Shown piece after piece: positions 1 through 6,702 of a stretch of DNA of 11,440 nt. Numbering within the stretch: position 1 is the stretch's first letter; each line of letters starts with the position of its first letter. A program made the position numbers and the translations under genes. The DNA is from JAUXFS01 sp050329575 (GTDB taxonomy: Bacteria > Pseudomonadota > Alphaproteobacteria > Rhodospirillales > Defluviicoccaceae), in the NCBI GenBank assembly GCA_050329575.1, contig JBHJOP010000091.1:1-11440 (forward strand). Direction: 5' to 3'. The notes below the pieces were generated by a model, which made no database searches, was not told where the DNA came from, and worked only from the letters and a program-made list of their open reading frames with translations.

Positions 1-101
1 TCAACCTCATCCGAGGGGCACCCGGAAAAGACTCCCTGCGACTGCGGCGAAAAGCCGCCGCATGGGACGACGACTTCCTCGCAAGCCTGCTCACCTCGTG
101 A
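1..101 (+). CDS. C-terminal fragment of an unrecognised upstream gene (5' end outside window)
   Basis: From base 3 a plus-strand frame reads 32 codons to a TGA at 99-101. The tail is charged and amphipathic, with a basic stretch (RLRRKAAAW) followed by DDDFLASLLTS. It looks like a plausible protein C-terminus, but I recognise no family. Third-position GC is high but lower than in the neighbouring genes. The frame is closed by a stop about 105 bases before the thiolase start, which fits the end of a preceding gene on the same strand. Too little is present to assign a function, and the stretch could still be non-coding. Confidence 0.4.
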   Translation, partial: NLIRGAPGKDSLRLRRKAAAWDDDFLASLLTS

Positions 102-143
102 TGCCTTCACCCGATTCCCCGGGACGGCATTGTCGATGGCCCG

Positions 144-172
144 TTCCCAGCGGCTGCGAACGCGCCTATAGT
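144..172 (+). promoter_or_regulatory. Candidate sigma70-type promoter for the thiolase/CoA-transferase unit
   Basis: A -35-like TTCCCA (144-149) and a -10-like TATAGT (167-172) are separated by 17 bases, the ideal spacing. The -10 box matches the consensus at five of six positions and the -35 box at four of six. Transcription would start near 179, leaving a leader of about 28 bases before the GTG at 207. TATAGT stands out in such GC-rich sequence. This is a pattern match only. Confidence 0.4.
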
Positions 173-206
173 CGCGAGCCTCGGGAGAAGGGCGGAACGG
201 CGAGCG

Positions 207-1451
207 GTGCGCGAGGTGGTGATCATCGACGGGGTGCGGACCCCGATTGGCCGCTACGGCGGCGGGCTGTCGACGGTACGACCCGACGACCTGCTCGCCC
301 ACACCTACAAGGCGCTGATCGAGCGCACCGGCATCGACGCCGCGCTGATCGACGAGGCCCACGCCGGCTGCGGCAACCAGGCTGGCGAGGACAACCGCGA
401 CGTCGCTCGCATGGCGACGCTGCTCGCAGGCTTCCCGGTCGAGGTGCCGGGCATCACCGTCAACCGCAACTGCGCCTCGGCGCTGTCGGCGATCAACGCC
501 GCCGCCCACATGATCCTCGCCGGCGACGCCGACGTCTGCATCGGCAGCGGTGTCGAGTCGATGAGCCGCGCCCCGTGGGCGATGCCGAAGCCGGACAGGG
601 TGCCTGTCCACGGCCATCCCAAGATCTACGACACCACCGTCGGCTGGCGATTCGAGAACCCGAGGCTGGACGCCCTCTACCCGATCGTCGGTCTCGGCGA
701 GACCGCCGAGACCATTGCCGCGGAGATGCACATCAGCCGCCAGGATCAGGACGCCTTCGCCCTCGAGAGCCACCGTCGCGCCGTCGCCGCCATCGATCGC
801 GGGCAATTCGCGGACGAGATCGTGCCGGTGCCGGTCCCGCGGCGAAAGAACGCGCCCTTGATCGTCGCCGTCGACGAGCACCCCCGTTATACCCGGACCG
901 ACGGCCGCTACCGATTGGCGGTCACGCTCGACGACCTCGCCCGACTGCCGCCGGCGTTCCGCCCCGGCGGCACCGTCACCGCCGGCAACTCGAGCGGCAT
1001 CAACGACGGCGCCGCGGCGCTGCTGCTGATGAGCCGCGCCCGCGCCGATGCTCTCGGCCTGAAGCCGCTGGCGCGGTGGCTCGGCTCGGCCGCGGTCGGC
1101 GTCGACCCCGGCGTGATGGGCTACGGGCCGGTTCCGGCGACCGAGAGGTTGCTGCGCCGGTTCGGACTCGGGATCGACGCGATCGACCTCGTCGAGCTCA
1201 ACGAGGCGTTCGCCGCGCAGGCGCTCGGCTGCATTCGCCGCCTCGGTCTCGACCCCGAACGGACCAACGTCAACGGCGGGGCGATCGCCCTCGGCCACCC
1301 CACCGGCTGTTCCGGGGCCCGCATCCTGGTGACCCTGCTGCACGAGATGAAGCGCCGCGCCGCCGCCGAGCGCCGGTCCTGCCGCGGCCTAGCGACGCTC
1401 TGCGTCGGGGTCGGCATGGGCGTCTCGACGCTGATCGAAAGCGTCGGCTGA
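207..1451 (+). CDS. Thiolase family acetyl-CoA acyltransferase / 3-ketoacyl-CoA thiolase
   Basis: The 414-residue product is a full-length thiolase, slightly longer than the usual 390-400 residues. Thiolases cleave 3-oxoacyl-CoA with CoA to acetyl-CoA and a shortened acyl-CoA, or run the reverse condensation, in the cytoplasm. The N-terminus MREVVIIDGVRTPIGR is typical of the family and fixes the GTG start; the ribosome-binding site is poor (GGAG at 184-187 is too far upstream). The catalytic set is complete: nucleophilic Cys89 in NRNCASAL, NEAFA at 332-336, His364 in GHPTG and Cys399 near the C-terminus. The last motif reads CVGVGMG where most relatives have CIGGGxG, a mild deviation. The CoA-transferase gene follows 40 bases after the stop on the same strand, suggesting one catabolic operon. 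Degradative (FadA/PcaF-like) and biosynthetic (AtoB/PhaA-like) roles cannot be separated from sequence, so no gene symbol is given. Confidence 0.93.
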   Translation: MREVVIIDGVRTPIGRYGGGLSTVRPDDLLAHTYKALIERTGIDAALIDEAHAGCGNQAGEDNRDVARMATLLAGFPVEVPGITVNRNCASALSAINAAAHMILAGDADVCIGSGVESMSRAPWAMPKPDRVPVHGHPKIYDTTVGWRFENPRLDALYPIVGLGETAETIAAEMHISRQDQDAFALESHRRAVAAIDRGQFADEIVPVPVPRRKNAPLIVAVDEHPRYTRTDGRYRLAVTLDDLARLPPAFRPGGTVTAGNSSGINDGAAALLLMSRARADALGLKPLARWLGSAAVGVDPGVMGYGPVPATERLLRRFGLGIDAIDLVELNEAFAAQALGCIRRLGLDPERTNVNGGAIALGHPTGCSGARILVTLLHEMKRRAAAERRSCRGLATLCVGVGMGVSTLIESVG

Positions 1452-1491
1452 TGACCCCCCGACCCGTCGATCGATGACCACGGAGCCCGCC

Positions 1492-2739
1492 ATGGACCGC
1501 CCGCTGAGCGGCATCCGCGTCGTCGGCATGGAGCAGTACATGGCGGCACCCTACTGCACCCTGTTGCTCGCCGACGCCGGCGCCGAAGTCATCAAGGTGG
1601 AGCGGACCGGACGCGGCGATGCGCGCCGCTCGATCCCGCCGTTCGTCGAGAAGAGCGGCATCCGCAAGGCCGGCGGCTTCCTGTCCTACAACAGAAACAA
1701 GATGAGCTTCGCCCTCGATGTTCAGAAGCCGAAGGGAGCGGAGATCTATCGACGGCTGGTCGAGCGCGCCGACGTGGTGGTCGAGAACGCCCGTCCCGGC
1801 GCCATGGACAGGCTGGGCCTCGGCTGGGAGGCGCTGCAGGCGCTCAATCCCCGCCTCGTCTACGCGGCGATCTCCGGCTTCGGCCGGATGCCGGGCCGCG
1901 AAGGACCGTATGGCATGCGACCCGCCTTCGACATCGTCGCCGAAGCGATGAGCGGCATCATGAACGCGGTCGGTTTCAGGGACAAGCCGCCGTCGTGGAC
2001 CCTCTATGGCCTCGCCGACATCCAGTCCGGGATGGTCACCGCCTGGGGGATCATGCTGGCGCTGTTCATGCGCGAGCGCACCGGTCGCGGCCAGCTCGTC
2101 GACTCCGCCCTGTTCGACAACATGCTGGCCCTCAACGAGCGCATGGTGACCCTCTACTCGGTCGCCGGTCGGCCGACCAATCGCGGCGAACACAGGGACT
2201 TCTACCCGCGCGGCGCCTTCCTCTGCCGGGACGGCTACGTCGCCCTCAACGTCCCCGACGACCTCACCTGGGCGAAACTGTGCGGCGCCATCGGCCGCAC
2301 CGACCTGATCGACGATCCGCGCAGCCGGACCGGTCCCGCGCGGGCGGCCATCGAGGCGACGCTGGCGCCGATTCTGGAGGGCTGGCTCGCCGGCCGCAGC
2401 CGCGCCGAAGCGGTCGACGCCCTCAACATGGCGGGGGTGCCAACCGGCCCGGTCTACGGCGCCGAGGAGGTGTTCGCCGATCCCCAGGTCGCGGCGCGCG
2501 GCATGCTGATGCCGGTTACCGACCCGCAGGTCGGCACCTTCCGCTTCGCCCGCACCGTCCCGCATCTGTCGGCGGCACCGGTGCTGCCGGCGGAGCCGGC
2601 CCCCGACCTCGGCCAGCACACGGCGGCGATCATGCGCGACCTGCTCGGCTACGACGACGAAGCCATCCGCTCCCTCGCCGCCGAGAAGGTGATTCAGCTC
2701 GGCGACTCGCCGACCTCGGGCCGCACCGGCGCACAGTAG
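1492..2739 (+). CDS. Family III CoA-transferase (CaiB/BaiF/Frc type)
   Basis: The 415-residue product belongs to the family that moves CoA between acids, as in formyl-CoA:oxalate, carnitine and (R)-benzylsuccinate CoA-transferases. The family N-terminus is clear (LSGIRVVGME, then LLLADAGAEVIKVE), followed by NRNKMSFALD and ADVVVENARPGAMDRLGLG. Asp147 in RPAFDIVAEAMSG sits where the family has its catalytic aspartate, which forms the acyl-anhydride intermediate. RTGRGQLVDSALFDNML (about 196-212) is also typical. ATG 1492 is preferred over ATG 1474 because GGAG (1482-1485) lies 6 bases before it and the conserved N-terminus begins right after. The gene follows the thiolase, so the substrate is probably an acid later degraded by beta-oxidation; its identity is unknown. 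Its last 46 bases overlap the convergent lipoprotein gene. Confidence 0.93.
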   Translation: MDRPLSGIRVVGMEQYMAAPYCTLLLADAGAEVIKVERTGRGDARRSIPPFVEKSGIRKAGGFLSYNRNKMSFALDVQKPKGAEIYRRLVERADVVVENARPGAMDRLGLGWEALQALNPRLVYAAISGFGRMPGREGPYGMRPAFDIVAEAMSGIMNAVGFRDKPPSWTLYGLADIQSGMVTAWGIMLALFMRERTGRGQLVDSALFDNMLALNERMVTLYSVAGRPTNRGEHRDFYPRGAFLCRDGYVALNVPDDLTWAKLCGAIGRTDLIDDPRSRTGPARAAIEATLAPILEGWLAGRSRAEAVDALNMAGVPTGPVYGAEEVFADPQVAARGMLMPVTDPQVGTFRFARTVPHLSAAPVLPAEPAPDLGQHTAAIMRDLLGYDDEAIRSLAAEKVIQLGDSPTSGRTGAQ

Positions 2740-4091
2740 AGGCGGTGCAGCCGCAACTCCCGGCAGAGAGCGGCGGCCGCCGCCGGGTCCGCCAGCGGAC
2801 CGACGTTCAATCGGAAGTAGATGCCGCGATCGGGCCCGAGGTCGGCCCGCGTGATCTCGGCGTCGAGCCCGTCGAAGAGGGCGGGATGGGCACGGCGCAG
2901 CTCGGCCCATCCGCGATCGGCCTCCAGGCGTGACCGATAGGATGCGACATGGACGGCCGCCTCGCCGGCCCCAGCCCCCGCCTCGCTCGCGCGACGAGCG
3001 GGCCCCAGGACCACCGGGGTGCCGACCCGCCGCGGCCCCGCGGAGGCGGCGGTCGGTGACGCCGCCGCCGCCGCCGGGACCGGCGGCGGCGCCAGGCTCT
3101 GTGCGACCGCGGCCCGCTCGGTCGCGTACTCCTCGCCGGAGATGACACCGGCCGCGCGCAGTTGCTCCAACCGGCGGATCCGATCGGCGGCCTCGATCAG
3201 GTCGCGGGGCGGCGCGGCAGGGGGTGCGGTCACCGCGGGCGTCGCCGGCAGCAGCGCCTCGACGATCATCGACCGCTCGGCGGCGTGCTGGCCGACCGTC
3301 ATCGCCCGCATTTCGAGCGCCCGTCCGATCGCCTGCAGCCGACCGGCGATCTCGTGTGCCGGCGGCACCGGCCGGTCGAGGCCGACCGCCGGCGGCGGCG
3401 CCGACAATGGCAGCAGCGCACCGATGTTGGCTTGGCGGCGGACCGCATACTCGTCGGGGGTCACCAGCCCTTGTTCGCGCAGCAGCCGCAGGATCTCGAA
3501 CCGGGCGACGACGTTGACCTCGCCCCCGCCCCCGGTCGGCGCCGCGACCACCCCCGCGCCCGCTCCGCCGACGCCCTCGGCGCGATCCGAGACCGGAGCG
3601 GGCCGCGCGGCGGATGCGGCACCGGCGGGGGCCACCTCCGGCCAGAGCGTGGCCTGGTCGCCGGTCTCCATCGCCGCCAGCCGCGCGCGCGCGATCGCGG
3701 CGATCGGGCGTGTCTCCGTCCCCGACCAGACCACCGCCTGCACGCTGTCCGGCGGTCGCAAGGCGAGGATCGCCTCGTACATCTCGCGGGCCTTGGTCGT
3801 GCGGCCGGCATCCTGGAACAGGAGAGCGGCGCCGAGCAGGGCGTAGACATCCCGTGGATCGGCGCGCAGCGCCTTATCGAAGTGCCGTTCGGCGGCCGCG
3901 GTATCGCCCTTGACCAGGGCAGAGAGCCCCCACTCCGCCGCGTCGCCGTCGCCGAACGGGCCGCCCGCCCAGAACCCGGGCTCGAACACCTCCGACTGCA
4001 CCATCCCGCAGCCGCCGCCGGCAAGGGCGGCGGAGAGAATGGCGGCAGGCAACAGTCGGCGACAGGTGCCGTTCACGATCGAGCCTCGCAC
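2694..4091 (-). CDS. Putative envelope lipoprotein with TPR-like, three SHOCT-like repeats and a C-terminal SPOR domain
   Basis: The 465-residue product begins with a basic, then hydrophobic segment (RRLLPAAILSAALAGGGC). It may be a lipoprotein signal with Cys28 as the lipidated residue, although GGGC is a weak lipobox. Residues about 51-112 form TPR-like helix pairs (AAERHFDKALRADP; KAREMYEAILALRP). Three 35-residue SHOCT-like units follow near 196-230, 250-284 and 303-337; the first and third contain GLVTPDEYAVRR and GVISGEEYATER, and the middle one is degenerate. Ala/Pro/Gly-rich linkers separate them. Residues about 378-458 resemble a SPOR domain, a fold that binds denuded septal peptidoglycan, so a role in the envelope or at the division site is inferred. 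The start is GTG at 4091 (GGAG 6 bases upstream); GTG at 4076, with GAGG 7 bases upstream, is an equal alternative that shortens the signal. The gene appears to stand alone and converges with the CoA-transferase. Confidence 0.82.
   Translation of the reverse strand: MRGSIVNGTCRRLLPAAILSAALAGGGCGMVQSEVFEPGFWAGGPFGDGDAAEWGLSALVKGDTAAAERHFDKALRADPRDVYALLGAALLFQDAGRTTKAREMYEAILALRPPDSVQAVVWSGTETRPIAAIARARLAAMETGDQATLWPEVAPAGAASAARPAPVSDRAEGVGGAGAGVVAAPTGGGGEVNVVARFEILRLLREQGLVTPDEYAVRRQANIGALLPLSAPPPAVGLDRPVPPAHEIAGRLQAIGRALEMRAMTVGQHAAERSMIVEALLPATPAVTAPPAAPPRDLIEAADRIRRLEQLRAAGVISGEEYATERAAVAQSLAPPPVPAAAAASPTAASAGPRRVGTPVVLGPARRASEAGAGAGEAAVHVASYRSRLEADRGWAELRRAHPALFDGLDAEITRADLGPDRGIYFRLNVGPLADPAAAAALCRELRLHRLYCAPVRPEVGESPS
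3066..3091. repeat. 12-bp GC-only inverted repeat inside the lipoprotein gene
   Basis: Bases 3066-3077 and 3080-3091 are perfect reverse complements separated by two bases, and consist only of G and C. They encode part of the Pro/Ala linker (near residues 335-345) between the third SHOCT-like repeat and the SPOR domain. It is most likely a by-product of Ala and Pro codons (GCC, CCG, GCG) rather than a regulatory element, but it would form a very stable hairpin. Confidence 0.5.
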
Positions 4092-4215
4092 GTGGCGCTC
4101 CCGACCCCGCGTGCGGCCGCCGCTGGCGGTCGGCTCGGCAACGACCGGGGAGGCTCTCTTCCTAAAGGGGAAATCGCTAACTTCGGATTAAGCCCCCGAT
4201 ACTGCGGATGCCGGG
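4092..4215. other. Intergenic region between GNAT gene and lipoprotein gene
   Basis: This 124-base gap lies downstream of the second GNAT gene and upstream of the lipoprotein gene, both on the minus strand. It contains a comparatively AT-rich stretch at about 4158-4205 where a promoter for the lipoprotein gene would be expected, but I find no convincing -35/-10 pair. No T-run terminator for the GNAT gene is visible. A short inverted repeat, CCGGG (4211-4215) and CCCGG (4225-4229), spans the GNAT stop codon and is too weak to call. Confidence 0.4.
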
Positions 4216-4740
4216 TTATCCGATCCCGGGTTCGGCGCCACCGCCAACGACATCGGGCCGGCGCCGGAGTTCCCGTTCCAGATAGACGACATCGGCGAGG
4301 GGGTTGGCGTAGTAGGGCGCGATCTCGCGAAATCCCATCGAACGGTAGAGGGTCACGGCCTCGGTCATGCTTTGCAGGGTATCGAGGCGCATGCGGGCGT
4401 AACCGACATCGACCGCGGCAGCGACGATCGCCTCGGCCAGTCGGCGGCCGAGGCCCCGGCCGCGCCACGACGCTCGCACGAACAACCGCTTCATCTCGCA
4501 GACGTCGGCATCCAAGGGCCACATGCCGACGACGCCGGCCACCGCGCCGTCCCTTCCGCGGGCCAGCAGCAGCCGACCGCCGGGCGGTGCGTATCGGCCC
4601 GGAAACGAGCGCAGTTCCTCGGCGAACCCCTGAAAGCAGAGATCGACGCCGAGCCAGCGCTGGTATTCGACGAACAACGCCCGCACCGCCTCCAGGTCGG
4701 CCGCCGTCGTCGCCCCTTCGATGGACACATCGACGGTCAC
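4216..4740 (-). CDS. GNAT-family N-acetyltransferase, last gene of the alaX-phzF cluster
   Basis: The 174-residue product is a single GNAT domain, which transfers an acetyl (or other acyl) group from acyl-CoA to an amine. Motif A is clear: EMKRLFVRASWRGRGLGRR (82-100), with the RGRGLG pyrophosphate-binding loop. LYRSMGFREIAPYYANP (131-147) is the usual C-terminal strand and helix, and ends in a family-typical motif. The GTG start at 4738-4740 overlaps the phzF stop by four bases (GTGA on the minus strand), indicating translational coupling. An in-frame ATG at 4770 would run about 30 bases into phzF and is less likely. The small substrate cannot be predicted. With PhzF directly upstream, an amino acid or amino-acid-derived substrate is a reasonable guess only. 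Confidence 0.88.
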   Translation of the reverse strand: MTVDVSIEGATTAADLEAVRALFVEYQRWLGVDLCFQGFAEELRSFPGRYAPPGGRLLLARGRDGAVAGVVGMWPLDADVCEMKRLFVRASWRGRGLGRRLAEAIVAAAVDVGYARMRLDTLQSMTEAVTLYRSMGFREIAPYYANPLADVVYLERELRRRPDVVGGGAEPGIG

Positions 4741-5531
4741 GGCAGGTGCACCGCGCCTTCCATGTAACACGCCGCCCGACCGGCGATCCGCACCCGATCA
4801 CCCCGATATTCGCACCACAGCTCGCCGCCGCGCCTGGAGATCTGCCTCGCGAACAGCGTCGAGGTTCCGAACCGCTCGGCCCAGTACGGGATCAGGGTGC
4901 AGTGCGCGCTGCCGGTGACCGGATCCTCCGGGATCCCGGCCCGCGGCGCGAAGAAGCGGGAGACGAAGTCGCAGTCCTCTCCGGGGGCGCTCGCGATGAC
5001 GCCGAACACATCGAGGCGCGCCAACGCCGCCATGTCGGGTGCGAGCCCCCGGACTTCGGCCTCGGTCGCAAACACGGCGAGCGCGTCGCGGGCCGCCCAC
5101 ACCTGTGTCGGGCGTGCGCCCAGGGCCGCCGCGACATCGCCGACCGGCAGGTCGCGTGTCGCCGGGCGGGCCGGAAAATCGAGCGCGATCAGTTCGTCCT
5201 GGCGATCGGCAGCGAGGATGTCGCCGCCGCCACTTCGGAAGCGGACCCGGATCGACCCCGGCCGCAGCCGCTCGAAAACCACCCAGGCCGCCGCCAGGGT
5301 CGGATGACCGGCGAGATCGATCTCCATCGTCGGCGTGAACCACCGGATGTCGTAGCCGTCCGCCTCGCCGGCGCGGGCAACCAGGAACGCCGTCTCGGAG
5401 AGGTTGTTCTCCATGGCGATCGCCTGCATCGTCTCGTCGGCCAGCCACGCGGTCAGCGGACACACGGCGGCGGGGTTGCCGGCGAAGATCCGCGCGGCAA
5501 AAGCATCTATCTGGTAGAGGGGGATGTCCAT
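4737..5531 (-). CDS. PhzF-family isomerase (diaminopimelate-epimerase fold)
   Basis: The 264-residue product is a full-length PhzF-family protein, close to the usual 260-300 residues. PhzF in phenazine producers isomerises trans-2,3-dihydro-3-hydroxyanthranilate; most family members elsewhere have no known substrate. The N-terminus IPLYQIDAFAARIFAGNPAA is typical. Glu46 in NNLSETAFL matches the catalytic glutamate, and IDLAGHPTLAAAW (71-83) and EDPVTGSAH (202-210) form the rest of the site. The ATG at 5531 precedes the conserved N-terminus; the open frame continues upstream to 5729, but that part lies over the preceding GNAT gene and is not family sequence. It starts 8 bases after that gene's stop and overlaps the next by four bases. 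No other phenazine genes are present, so phenazine synthesis is not implied. Confidence 0.93.
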   Translation of the reverse strand: MDIPLYQIDAFAARIFAGNPAAVCPLTAWLADETMQAIAMENNLSETAFLVARAGEADGYDIRWFTPTMEIDLAGHPTLAAAWVVFERLRPGSIRVRFRSGGGDILAADRQDELIALDFPARPATRDLPVGDVAAALGARPTQVWAARDALAVFATEAEVRGLAPDMAALARLDVFGVIASAPGEDCDFVSRFFAPRAGIPEDPVTGSAHCTLIPYWAERFGTSTLFARQISRRGGELWCEYRGDRVRIAGRAACYMEGAVHLP

Positions 5532-5539
5532 TGTCCGGC

Positions 5540-5980
5540 CTATACCGTCGGCGGGGAGGCAACTCCTGGGCCGGCTCCGCGGACGATCCCGAAGCAGTTG
5601 TCGAGCCGGGGCAGGCCGACCTTCGGATAGTAGCCCATCGCGGCCGGCGCCGAGAGCAACAACAGGGTGACGCGGTCGCCGCCGGCCGCCTCGTGGGTGC
5701 GCCGGATCAGCTCGCGGCCGATCCCCCACCCTTGCAGCGCGCGGTCGACAGCGAGATCCGACAGGTAGCAGCAGAAGGCGAAGTCGGTGAGAGCGCGGGA
5801 CACCCCGACCAGAAGCCCACGGCCATCACGGGCGGCGACAACCAGGCTGGCATTCTCCACCATCGCCCGGATGCGTTCCGGCTCGTCGACCGGACGCCTG
5901 GCCGCCAGACCCGATCGCCGCAACAGATCGAGGAACTCGCGCGGATCCAACTTCGCTTCGACCGTGTAGCGGACGTCCAC
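5540..5980 (-). CDS. Small GNAT-family N-acetyltransferase between alaX and phzF
   Basis: The 146-residue product has the GNAT core: a central strand LLVGVSRALTD (56-66), CYLSDLAVDRALQGWGIGREL (71-91) with the motif A loop QGWGIG, and a C-terminal YYPKVGLPRLDNCF (117-130) matching the family's closing strand. The GTG start at 5978-5980 lies 14 bases after the alaX stop and a few bases after a G-run that may act as the ribosome-binding site. The longer open frame reading up to 6556 is antiparallel noise over alaX. The stop is TAG at 5540-5542, and phzF starts 8 bases later. The acyl acceptor is unknown. It is clearly different in sequence from the second GNAT in the cluster, so the two are not a recent duplication. 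Confidence 0.88.
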   Translation of the reverse strand: MDVRYTVEAKLDPREFLDLLRRSGLAARRPVDEPERIRAMVENASLVVAARDGRGLLVGVSRALTDFAFCCYLSDLAVDRALQGWGIGRELIRRTHEAAGGDRVTLLLLSAPAAMGYYPKVGLPRLDNCFGIVRGAGPGVASPPTV

Positions 5981-5994
5981 CGTACCCCCCGTCG

Positions 5995-6702
5995 CTAGTC
6001 CACGAACCGCACGTTGATGCGCCGGTTGTGCCGGCCCTTCTTGTCGATCTTGCCGATAAGGACCGCGCCGATCTCGCCGGTGGACCGGACGTGGGTGCCA
6101 CCGCACGGCTGCAGATCGACTCCTTCGACTTCGATCAGCCGGACCCGACCCCGTCCGGCCGGCGGCTGCACCGTCATCGTCCGCACGAGATCTGGGCGCG
6201 CCGCCAACTCCTCGTCCGAGATCCACAGCGCCCGCACCGCTCGGTCTTCGGCGATCACCCGATCCAGGGCCGCCTGCAACCGGTCCTTGTCGAGGGGGTC
6301 CGGGAGGTCGAGGTCGATCCGTGCCTTGCTGTCGGTCAAGGCGGCGCCCGTAATCTTGCCCGCCACCAGCGCGCTCAGGAGGTGCAGACAGGTGTGCATC
6401 CGCATATGGCGGTGGCGTCGCGTCCAGTCGATCTCGGCGACGATCCGCTCCGCCACCGGCGGTCGCGGCACACTGTCCGCCGGCAGGTGCCATTGCGCTC
6501 CGGTCCCAGGGTCCTTGATGCAGTCGATGATCGCGATCTCGCGACCATCGGCGCACTGCAGCACGCCGCTGTCGCCGGGCTGGCCGCCGCCCGTGTAATA
6601 GAACACCGTCCGGTCGAGACCGATGCCACGGGCGTCTACGGCGGTGACCGTCGCTTGGCAGCGGCTGAGATAGGCGTCCTCGCGGAACAACTCCTCGGTC
6701 AT
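5995..6702 (-). CDS. alaX: Alanyl-tRNA editing protein AlaX (medium form)
   Basis: The 235-residue product is a free-standing relative of the AlaRS editing domain, which hydrolyses Ser (and Gly) wrongly attached to tRNA-Ala in the cytoplasm. The zinc ligands are visible: His103 and His107 in HTCLH, and Cys200 and His204 in CGGTH. FYYTGGGQPGDSG (34-46) is the glycine-rich motif of the AlaX-M class, and the length fits AlaX-M rather than the shorter AlaX-S. No AlaRS aminoacylation domain is present. ATG 6702 begins directly at the family's N-terminus; the 56 residues of open frame upstream are Arg/Pro-rich and not family sequence. It is the first gene of a tight four-gene minus-strand cluster. 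Confidence 0.93.
   Translation of the reverse strand: MTEELFREDAYLSRCQATVTAVDARGIGLDRTVFYYTGGGQPGDSGVLQCADGREIAIIDCIKDPGTGAQWHLPADSVPRPPVAERIVAEIDWTRRHRHMRMHTCLHLLSALVAGKITGAALTDSKARIDLDLPDPLDKDRLQAALDRVIAEDRAVRALWISDEELAARPDLVRTMTVQPPAGRGRVRLIEVEGVDLQPCGGTHVRSTGEIGAVLIGKIDKKGRHNRRINVRFVD

Noticed and set aside
44..58. A small hairpin GCGGC-GAAAA-GCCGC that could be a terminator.
   Set aside because: The stem is only 5 bp, no T-run follows, and it lies before the likely stop of the upstream frame.
101..130. An inverted repeat ATGCC (101-105) and GGCAT (126-130) with a partial inner stem, just after the upstream stop.
   Set aside because: The outer stem is 5 bp with a 20-base loop and has no T-run, so it is too weak to call a terminator.
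62..1477. A 471-codon plus-strand open frame overlapping the thiolase in another frame.
   Set aside because: Its translation is a low-complexity Arg/Pro/Gly string, while the frame from 207 has every thiolase motif.
4737..5531. Phenazine biosynthesis by name of the PhzF family.
   Set aside because: No phzA/B/C/D/E/G genes are in the window, and most PhzF-family proteins outside phenazine producers have other, unknown roles.
3162..5630. An 822-codon open frame on the plus strand, with others nearby (3019-3846, 4372-4767).
   Set aside because: It lies antisense to the lipoprotein, GNAT and phzF genes, each with clear family motifs. Its composition is Arg/Pro/Gly-rich with no recognisable domain, as expected when stops are rare in GC-rich DNA.
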